Source: an uncultured Ruminococcus sp.
Lineage (GTDB): Bacteria > Bacillota > Clostridia > Oscillospirales > Ruminococcaceae
Direction of reading: 5' to 3'
Assembly: GCA_947177375.1 (NCBI GenBank)
Contig: CAMWUF010000046.1
Coordinates: 1 to 7,080 of the forward strand
DNA length: 7,080 nucleotides
The translations under genes were made by a program, and so were the position numbers. Below, piece by piece: positions 1 through 5,902 of this stretch; positions within the stretch are counted from its first letter, which is position 1; each line of letters opens with the position of its first letter. The notes beneath the pieces are model-generated. The model was not told where the DNA came from, made no database searches, and was given only the letters and a program-made list of their open reading frames with translations.

Positions 1-546
1 GTACATCAGATTATTTCTAAAAACTGTAAAATTAATTTTGAATACGGAAAATATGACACAAAAAAACAGATTTGTTATTATGACAAACGCCGTGACATGA
101 TACCTTGTAAAGTTATTTTTTTTAATGAAAGATTTTATTTAAAATGCATGGACGAAAAAACTTTAAAAATTCGTACGTATCGCATTGACCGTATGAAACA
201 TATTAAAACAGGCGAACACACAGATTTAAAATGCATTCTTCCTGAACCACAAGGCATAGTATTAGACATGTTCGACCCTGAAACATATTTACATGTGAAA
301 TTACGTATTAAATCTTTTCTGCTTGATGACATGTTAGAACAATTTGGAGAATATGCTTCTGTTTTAGAAGACGATAAAAATCATCTTGACAGTGTTATCA
401 TTCGTGTAAAAGTTGGTATTAGTCAAAGCTTTTATAAATGGGTTATGCGATACGGCTCTAATATGGAAATTCTCTCACCAGAATCTGTCAGAACAGAATT
501 TATGAAACAACTTTCAGATGTCATAAATTTATACCAACAAGATTAA
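1..546 (+). CDS. WYL-domain transcriptional regulator, C-terminal part (5' end outside window)
   Basis: The frame is open from base 1, so the ATG at 97 is internal and this is the last 181 codons of a longer gene ending in TAA at 544-546. Visible residues 1-75 fit a WYL domain: a strand-rich start (INFEYG), a basic tract, RFYL at 44-47 in the place of the W-Y-L signature, and TYRIDRM at 59-65, which matches the conserved '(F/Y)R(L/I)DR' strand. Residues about 98-181 fit the WCX C-terminal extension: VKLRIK, then FYKWVMRYGSNMEILSPE, then a closing helix. WYL proteins of this kind normally carry an N-terminal winged helix-turn-helix, bind DNA, and use the WYL domain to sense a nucleic acid or nucleotide ligand. 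The helix-turn-helix would lie left of the window and is not seen. The ligand and target genes cannot be told. The gene converges on the LRR gene with overlapping stop codons. Confidence 0.82.
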   Translation, partial: VHQIISKNCKINFEYGKYDTKKQICYYDKRRDMIPCKVIFFNERFYLKCMDEKTLKIRTYRIDRMKHIKTGEHTDLKCILPEPQGIVLDMFDPETYLHVKLRIKSFLLDDMLEQFGEYASVLEDDKNHLDSVIIRVKVGISQSFYKWVMRYGSNMEILSPESVRTEFMKQLSDVINLYQQD

Positions 547-2543
547 TTTTCAGAAATTTGCTTGTGTATCATATCTATAATATTTTCAAGCTGACTATTT
601 GTAAAATTTGTATCTGCATGAAACGTCATATCTCGAAAAGTAATATTTTGCAAAGATTTACAGTCATAAAATGCCCTTTCTCCAATACTAGTCACACTAT
701 CTGGCAAATGAATTTCTTGTAAAGCTTCACATCTCCAAAATACACATTCTCCAATATGTGTTATACTTTCAGGTAAATGCACTTTTTGTAAAGATTTACA
801 ATTAAAAAATGTCCCACTCAAGCTAGTAATACTATTCGGTAAATCTATTTCTTGCAAAGATGCACAGTTATTGAATACCGCATCTTCAAGGCTAGTAATC
901 GTATTTGGTAAATTTATTTTTTGCAAAGCTTCACAACCATAAAATGCATTTTTTCCAATACTAGTAATTCCATCTGGCAAATGGATTTCTTGCAAGAATT
1001 TACATTCACAAAATGCCTCTTTTTCAATACTTGTCACACCGTCTGGAACAATCGCAATTGTATTACTAACTTCAGGAATACATTTTTTTAATATATGATT
1101 TTCAATTTCAAATTCTACTGGTAATATAGAAACACCTGTAATATAATCTATATCCATGCTAGCTGGGAAACATGTTTTATTTAAAACTTTACAATGATAA
1201 AATGCTCCATAGCCAATAGTAATCACTTTATCTGGAAAATGAATTTCTTGCAAAGCATTACAACCATCAAATGCATGTTTTCCAATGCTAGTAATGGTAT
1301 CTGGCAAATATATTTTTTGCAAAGATTCACAGGCAGAAAATGCCCAATCTCCAATGCTGGTAACACTATCTGGCAAGTGTATTTCCTGCAAAGATTCACA
1401 GGCAGAAAATGCCCAGTCTCCAATGCTAGTAACACTATCTGGCAAATGTATTTTTTGCAAAGATTTACACTCATAAAATGCATATTCTTCAATACTAGTA
1501 ATACCATATGGCAGATGTATTTTAGTTAAGAATGTACAAGACCTAAATGCTTCTTCTCCAATGTCAGTAACACTATCTGGCAAATAGATTTCTTTCAAAG
1601 CCGAAGAAGCAAATGCACAATTTTCAAGACAAGTAATACTATCAGGCAAATCTATTTCTTCCAAAGCAGAAGCACCAAATGTCCAACTATCAATACTAGT
1701 AAGCTTATTTGATAAACGTATTTTTTGCAAAGCAAAACAACAAACAAATACCCCATATCCAAGGCTAGTAATACTATCAGGCAAATAGATTTCTTGCAAA
1801 GAAGAGCAATTATCAAATGCATGGTCTCCAATACTAGTAATACTATCAGGTAAGTGAATTTCCTGTAAAGAAAAACAATCTAAAAATGCCCAACCTGCAA
1901 TACTAATCAAACTGTCAGGCAAATAAATTTTTTCCAAAGATTCACAAAACTCAAATGCACTTTCTCCAATGCTGGTAATACTATTAGGCAAGTCTATTTC
2001 TTGCAAAGATTTACAATTACCAAACGCCCAATCTGCAATGCTAGTAATACTTTCTGGCAAACGTATTTTTTGCAAAGATTCACAACCATTAAATGCACTT
2101 TCTCCAATGCTAGTAATACTATCAGGCAAATCTATTTTTTGCAAAGATTTACAATCAGCAAATGCACCTTCTCCAATGTTAGTAATACTATTAGGCAAAT
2201 AGATTTCTTGCAAAGATTCACAATCACCAAATGTCCAATCTCCAATGCTGGTAATACTATCAGGTAAATTTATTTTTTGTAAACCTTTACAATGACAAAA
2301 TGCGTATCTCCCAATGCTTGTAATACTATCAGGCAAATGGATTTCTTGCAAAGATTCACAATCACCAAATGCCCAAGCTCCAATGCTAGTAATGCTATCA
2401 GGCAAATGTATTTTTCTCAAATATTTACAACCACCAAATGCCCGAAATTTAATTCTAGTAACGCCATCTGGAACAATTACAATTGTATCACCAAATTCAG
2501 CAATACATTTTTTTAACACATGATTTTCAATTTCAAAATTCAT
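543..2543 (-). CDS. BspA-like leucine-rich repeat protein, 666 aa, two fused LRR units
   Basis: The protein is almost entirely LRR_5 (BspA/TpLRR-type) repeats of 23 residues with the pattern LQ(E/K)IxLPDSITSIG then xxAFxxC. Residues 1-41 form an N-terminal cap (FEIENHVLKKCI...IVPDGVT). Residues 42-453 hold 18 repeats; repeats 11 and 12 (272-315) have 22 residues and lack the cysteine. Residues 454-477 are a degenerate closing segment containing DIDYIT. A second cap (478-516), five more repeats (517-630) and a different C-terminal tail (631-666, probably helical) follow. The first 25 residues are polar with no hydrophobic core, and no transmembrane segment, LPXTG or cell-wall module is visible. 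The protein therefore looks cytoplasmic, unlike classical secreted BspA, and its one Cys per repeat would suit a reducing compartment. LRR_5 solenoids usually bind proteins; the partner is unknown. The ATG at 2541-2543 has a strong ribosome binding site 9 nt upstream. It lies 21 nt after the 272-aa paralogue, so the two are probably co-transcribed. Confidence 0.9.
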   Translation of the reverse strand: MNFEIENHVLKKCIAEFGDTIVIVPDGVTRIKFRAFGGCKYLRKIHLPDSITSIGAWAFGDCESLQEIHLPDSITSIGRYAFCHCKGLQKINLPDSITSIGDWTFGDCESLQEIYLPNSITNIGEGAFADCKSLQKIDLPDSITSIGESAFNGCESLQKIRLPESITSIADWAFGNCKSLQEIDLPNSITSIGESAFEFCESLEKIYLPDSLISIAGWAFLDCFSLQEIHLPDSITSIGDHAFDNCSSLQEIYLPDSITSLGYGVFVCCFALQKIRLSNKLTSIDSWTFGASALEEIDLPDSITCLENCAFASSALKEIYLPDSVTDIGEEAFRSCTFLTKIHLPYGITSIEEYAFYECKSLQKIHLPDSVTSIGDWAFSACESLQEIHLPDSVTSIGDWAFSACESLQKIYLPDTITSIGKHAFDGCNALQEIHFPDKVITIGYGAFYHCKVLNKTCFPASMDIDYITGVSILPVEFEIENHILKKCIPEVSNTIAIVPDGVTSIEKEAFCECKFLQEIHLPDGITSIGKNAFYGCEALQKINLPNTITSLEDAVFNNCASLQEIDLPNSITSLSGTFFNCKSLQKVHLPESITHIGECVFWRCEALQEIHLPDSVTSIGERAFYDCKSLQNITFRDMTFHADTNFTNSQLENIIDMIHKQISEN
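654..995 (-). repeat. LRR array of the second unit, 5 repeats of about 69 bp
   Basis: Five in-frame LRR_5 repeats (residues 517-630 of the 666-aa protein) lie downstream of the second N-terminal cap. The third has 22 residues, having lost one residue in the SLSGTFF stretch. These copies are more diverged from each other than the best pairs in the first unit. Confidence 0.85.
1185..2420 (-). repeat. LRR array of the first unit, 18 repeats of about 69 bp
   Basis: Eighteen direct repeats of 69 bp (two of 66 bp) code residues 42-453 of the 666-aa protein. On the plus strand each unit shows recurring blocks such as tgcaaagat, aaatgc, ctccaatgctagtaat and actatc(a/t)ggcaaa. The array also opens long frames on the plus strand, which are shadows of the repeat and not genes. 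Confidence 0.9.
1323..1460 (-). repeat. nearly identical tandem 69-bp pair (LRR repeats 15 and 16)
   Basis: The copies at 1323-1391 and 1392-1460 differ by eye at 5 of 69 positions and code repeats that differ by one residue (LQEIHLPDSV against LQKIHLPDSV). This is the closest pair in the array and looks like a recent unit duplication. Confidence 0.9.
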
Positions 2544-2552
2544 TTAAAATAC

Positions 2553-2560
2553 ACCTCTTT
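2553..2560 (-). promoter_or_regulatory. ribosome binding site of the 666-aa LRR gene
   Basis: On the minus strand AAAGAGGT lies 9 nt before the ATG at 2541-2543, within the 21-nt gap after the preceding LRR gene. It supports this ATG and independent translation of the second gene of the pair. Confidence 0.75.
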
Positions 2561-2564
2561 CAGA

Positions 2565-3383
2565 TTATTCTACATCACATTCAATGCTTGTAATATAATC
2601 TATATCTGTAATACTATCTGGAAAACATATTTTGTCTAAAGATTTACAATTACAAAATGCTCCAAACCCAATACTAGTAATCCTCTTTGGAAAACGTACT
2701 TTTTTTAAAGATATACAACTAAAAAATGCACAATTTTCAATATTAGTAATACTATCTGGCAAATATGCTTCTCTTAGAGACTTACACTCACTAAATGCAT
2801 TAGTTCCAATACTTGTTACATTGTCTGGTAAATATATTTTTTTCAAAGCTCCGCAATTATGAAACGCTCCAGCCTCAATCATAATAAGATTTTTTGGAAA
2901 ATGTACTTCTTTTAAAGATTCACAATTACCAAATGCTCCTGCTCCAATATTAATAATACTATCTGGCAAATACACTTCTTTCAAAGATTTACAGTCACTA
3001 AATGTACTAGATTCAATATAGGTAATAGTATCTGAAAAATATATTTTCTCTAATAATTTACATTCTTCAAATATCCCCTGCCCCATATTCACAATACTTT
3101 TTGGAAAATGCACTTCTTTTAGAGATTTACATTGACTAAATGCAAAATTGCCTATGCTAGTAATATTATCTGGCAAATAGAGTTTCTGCAAAGATTTACA
3201 ATTCCAAAATGCCTTATCTCCAATAACAGTAACACTATTTGGTAAATAAACTTCTTGCAAAGATTTACAACTAGCAAATGCCCTTTCTCCAATACTAGTC
3301 ACACCATCTGGAACAATTGCAACTGCTTCGTCAGATTCGACAATACATTCTTTTAATACATGATTTTCAATTTCAAATTTCAT
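2565..3383 (-). CDS. BspA-like leucine-rich repeat protein, 272 aa, single unit
   Basis: This is a paralogue of the 666-aa protein. Residues 1-41 form the same cap (FEIENHVLKECI...AIVPDGVTSIG). Residues 42-248 hold nine LRR_5 repeats of exactly 23 residues, and 249-272 form a closing segment (CFPDSITDIDYIT) that ends the protein. All nine repeats keep the AF/IF/TF-x-x-C block. Repeats 3, 6 and 9 carry FPK where the others carry LPD, LPN or FSD, giving a three-repeat period. There is no signal peptide, membrane segment or anchor, so the protein should be cytoplasmic; a binding role is the family expectation and the partner is unknown. The ATG at 3381-3383 has AGGAG 9 nt upstream; an ATG at 3386-3388 is out of frame. 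It follows pheT on the same strand across 62 nt that contain a hairpin but no evident promoter. Confidence 0.9.
   Translation of the reverse strand: MKFEIENHVLKECIVESDEAVAIVPDGVTSIGERAFASCKSLQEVYLPNSVTVIGDKAFWNCKSLQKLYLPDNITSIGNFAFSQCKSLKEVHFPKSIVNMGQGIFEECKLLEKIYFSDTITYIESSTFSDCKSLKEVYLPDSIINIGAGAFGNCESLKEVHFPKNLIMIEAGAFHNCGALKKIYLPDNVTSIGTNAFSECKSLREAYLPDSITNIENCAFFSCISLKKVRFPKRITSIGFGAFCNCKSLDKICFPDSITDIDYITSIECDVE
2640..3260 (-). repeat. LRR array of the 272-aa protein, 9 repeats of 69 bp
   Basis: Nine in-frame 69-bp repeats code residues 42-248. Copies 3 (3054-3122), 6 (2847-2915) and 9 (2640-2708) share the FPK variant, seen on the plus strand as tttggaaaa followed by tgcactt, tgtactt or cgtactt. 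Confidence 0.88.
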
Positions 3384-3392
3384 ATCATACAG

Positions 3393-3397
3393 CTCCT
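3393..3397 (-). promoter_or_regulatory. ribosome binding site of the 272-aa LRR gene
   Basis: AGGAG on the minus strand lies 9 nt before the ATG at 3381-3383. It fits that start and not the out-of-frame ATG 5 nt further upstream. Confidence 0.7.
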
Positions 3398-3412
3398 ATC
3401 TAATGATAAATT

Positions 3413-3442
3413 AAGGCTCTGAAAAAAATTCAGAGCCTTTTT
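3413..3442 (-). terminator. hairpin after pheT, probable (possibly leaky or bidirectional) terminator
   Basis: The arms AAGGCTCTGAA (3413-3423) and TTCAGAGCCTT (3429-3439) are perfectly complementary over 11 bp with a 5-nt loop, and begin 7 nt after the pheT stop. In the direction of pheT transcription the stem is followed by TTAATTTATC, an interrupted U-tract. On the opposite strand the stem is followed by TTTTT (3438-3442), a better tract. It may therefore terminate pheST only in part and could also work against plus-strand transcription. Confidence 0.7.
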
Positions 3443-3445
3443 AAA

Positions 3446-5887
3446 TTACTTTGAACGTAATTCAGCATTCATTTTCTTAGTTAGAACTTTCATAACACTT
3501 TCTGCACAAGATTCAATTTCACTTGATGTAAGTGTTTTCTCCAATGAACCAATAACAAGCCGAACAGTAACAGATTTCTTCCCATCTGGAACTTGTTTGC
3601 CCTTGTATTCTTCTACAAATGCACAAGACTGTAATAAACTGCCTTGTTTTTTCTTGGACATAATTATTTTCTGGATTTCTTCCCATTTGACAGAACTATC
3701 TACCAGTACAGATAAATCATAGTCAATCATAGGATATTCTGGCAAGTGTGTAAATTCATTTGTTCTGGAAGCAAACGGCTTTAATAATTCTTCATCAATT
3801 TCAAATAGCATAACAGCATTATTTTTAATACCACAAGCAAGAGCAGCTTTTTTTGATAATAATGCAAATTCGCCAACTTGAACATCATCTCTAAAAATAT
3901 TTAACCAAACTGTCTCATCAGCCCAAACAGGTTTTTGCACTTGTTTGAAACTTAACGCTTGCATATGTGTATATCGAGCCATATTTTCCAGAACGCCTTT
4001 TGCCTGACGGAATAAATCAAATACTTTTTTGTAATCACCAACAAATGCACCACCAATATGTTTCCTTTGTTCTGGGAGTAATTCTGAACTATCATATTTT
4101 GAAGTATAATTTTCATCAAAAAATACTCTTGCACCCTCAAATACAGAAAATTCATGATAATAACGCAAATTGTCAGAAACAGCTTTGACAATATTCGGCA
4201 ACAGTGAAGAACGGATATAACGTTCATTAGGAGACGGAGGCGTTGAAATCACAAGCATATTTTCAGTATTTTGCAAAATTGCATTGACATATTCGTCAGT
4301 CATCCACGGATATGTGAAAATTTCCTGCATACCACATCTAAATGCCAGATATTCTTTTATTTTACGCTCTAAATCCACATCAAGCTGATTAATTGCACCA
4401 TCAAATGAAGTGGTAATCACTTCGCCATTGAAATTCTCATAGCCATACATACGAGCAACTTCTTCCATAATATCATCTTTAATAGAAATATCACCCGTAG
4501 AACGCCATGTTGGTACAATGACATGCATGATATTATCCTGAAATGATACAGAAAAGCCCAATTTTTCAAGTAAGTTTACAAGCTTTTCCTGTGAGAATTT
4601 AGTCCCTAAGCGATGTTCTAACCAATTCACAGGTACATCAATTTCATTCTGAATTGCTTTTTCAGGGTAATTATCAGCAAAAGCTTTCATTTTCAATTCT
4701 GGATAGATTTCTTTTAATAATGTAATTGCCATTGATAACGCTTGGTCACAACGTTCTGAATCAATAGCTTTTTCATATCTGGCAGATGCTTCTGTACGGT
4801 TTTCATAACGCAAAGCTGTTCTGCGAATGCCAGAAGCCTCAAAATTAGCGACTTCTAAAATTACTCTGTTTGTACTTGGCAAAACAGAATCTTTTGCACC
4901 ACCCATAACGCCAGCAAGTGCAACGGCACTTTCAGAATCAGCAATGACTAAATCATCTTCTGTTAAAGCAAGCTTTTTATCATTTAATAATACCAATTCT
5001 TCTTGGGGGTTTGCATGTCTTACAGTAATATTACCTGAAATTTGGTCAGCATCAAATGCATGTGTTGGCTGTCCAGTTGCTAACATCACATAATTTGTAA
5101 TATCTACTAATGCATTAATCGGACGCATGCCGACTTTCCAGATTCTATTCTGCATTTGATATGGTGATGGTTTCACAGATAAATTTTCAATTTCTGCACC
5201 AATATATCTTGCACATCTTTTAGAATCTTCAATCACGATTTGCATTTCAGGAATACCAGAAGCATTAAATTTTGGCAATTCTTTCAAAGGCAAATTGTAC
5301 AATGCAGAAATTTCTCTTGCAATGCCATAATGTCCCCATAAATCAGGACGATTTGTCATAGATTTATTATCAATTTCTAAAATAACATCATTCATATCTA
5401 AAGCGTCAGCTAAAGGCGTACCTGCTGGCACATCAAATGCTGATAAATCTGTAATTTCAGTTTCCGCATTTGCTGGGAATAAATCTGCAAGCCCAATTTC
5501 TGAAGAAGCACAAATCATACCAAAACTTGCAATACCTCTAAGCTTTGCATTTTTAATTACAACAAGTTCACCCTCACCATGCCAACGGACAACAGCTCCA
5601 GGGCATGCAACAGCAACTTTCATTCCTGCTTGCAAATTAGAACCACCACAGACAATTTCTTTGATTTCTCCGCCAATATCTGTTTTGCAAATTCGTAATT
5701 TATCTGCATTTGGGTGTGGCAATACTTCCTGTATCACACCGACAATTAAATTTTCAAAATTTTCAGATAATTTTTTTACATCTTCCACTTCTACAGTTGA
5801 CATTGTCAAATCATAAGCCAATTGCTTTAAATCCATATCTTCTGGAAGTGCTACATAGTCTTTTATCCAGTTTAATGACAATTTCAT
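3446..5887 (-). CDS. pheT: phenylalanyl-tRNA synthetase, beta subunit
   Basis: This is the beta chain of the cytoplasmic alpha2-beta2 enzyme that charges tRNA-Phe using ATP; beta binds tRNA and edits Tyr-tRNA-Phe. At 813 aa it has the usual bacterial length. In order: an OB-fold tRNA-binding domain (about 40-150, with PHPNADKLRIC at 57-67); B3/B4 editing (about 210-375, with VDITNYVM, GQPTHAFD and ALAGVMGG); B5 (about 405-480, ending PTWRSTGD...IMEEVARMYGY, acidic residues D466, D471, D472, E475 and E476); the catalytic-like core (about 490-700); and the FDX-ACB anticodon-binding domain (about 718-810). Residues that align with the E. coli editing site are kept: H276, E345, T365 and A367 (E. 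coli H261, E334, T354, A356, aligned from memory). It starts 15 nt after pheS ends, with GGAGGTG at 5895-5901 on the minus strand, so the two form one operon. Confidence 0.97.
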   Translation of the reverse strand: MKLSLNWIKDYVALPEDMDLKQLAYDLTMSTVEVEDVKKLSENFENLIVGVIQEVLPHPNADKLRICKTDIGGEIKEIVCGGSNLQAGMKVAVACPGAVVRWHGEGELVVIKNAKLRGIASFGMICASSEIGLADLFPANAETEITDLSAFDVPAGTPLADALDMNDVILEIDNKSMTNRPDLWGHYGIAREISALYNLPLKELPKFNASGIPEMQIVIEDSKRCARYIGAEIENLSVKPSPYQMQNRIWKVGMRPINALVDITNYVMLATGQPTHAFDADQISGNITVRHANPQEELVLLNDKKLALTEDDLVIADSESAVALAGVMGGAKDSVLPSTNRVILEVANFEASGIRRTALRYENRTEASARYEKAIDSERCDQALSMAITLLKEIYPELKMKAFADNYPEKAIQNEIDVPVNWLEHRLGTKFSQEKLVNLLEKLGFSVSFQDNIMHVIVPTWRSTGDISIKDDIMEEVARMYGYENFNGEVITTSFDGAINQLDVDLERKIKEYLAFRCGMQEIFTYPWMTDEYVNAILQNTENMLVISTPPSPNERYIRSSLLPNIVKAVSDNLRYYHEFSVFEGARVFFDENYTSKYDSSELLPEQRKHIGGAFVGDYKKVFDLFRQAKGVLENMARYTHMQALSFKQVQKPVWADETVWLNIFRDDVQVGEFALLSKKAALACGIKNNAVMLFEIDEELLKPFASRTNEFTHLPEYPMIDYDLSVLVDSSVKWEEIQKIIMSKKKQGSLLQSCAFVEEYKGKQVPDGKKSVTVRLVIGSLEKTLTSSEIESCAESVMKVLTKKMNAELRSK

Positions 5888-5902
5888 TTGAAAACACCTC
5901 CA

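Noticed and set aside
97..99. ATG as the start of a 149-aa protein
   Set aside because: The same frame is open to base 1 and its translation (INFEYG..., upstream of 97) belongs to the WYL domain, so the true start is outside the window.
1194..2523. Several open frames on the plus strand with their own internal repeats, and one on the other minus frame
   Set aside because: They are shadows of the 69-bp LRR repeat: a repeat length divisible by three keeps other frames open. They have no ribosome binding sites and no recognisable protein, and the 666-aa frame explains the region.
654..3260. Regularly spaced DNA repeats resembling a CRISPR array
   Set aside because: The whole 69-bp period is coding, with no alternation of an invariant repeat and unique spacers, and the translation is a clear LRR_5 pattern.
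543..3383. A defence island built from the WYL regulator and the LRR genes
   Set aside because: WYL regulators do occur near phage-defence genes, but no nuclease, ATPase, toxin or other effector domain is present here and the partner genes face away from a shared promoter, so the claim has no support in this window.
3386..3388. Alternative ATG for the 272-aa LRR gene
   Set aside because: It is 5 nt upstream and out of frame, and lies too close to the AGGAG; the ATG at 3381-3383 reads directly into the conserved cap.
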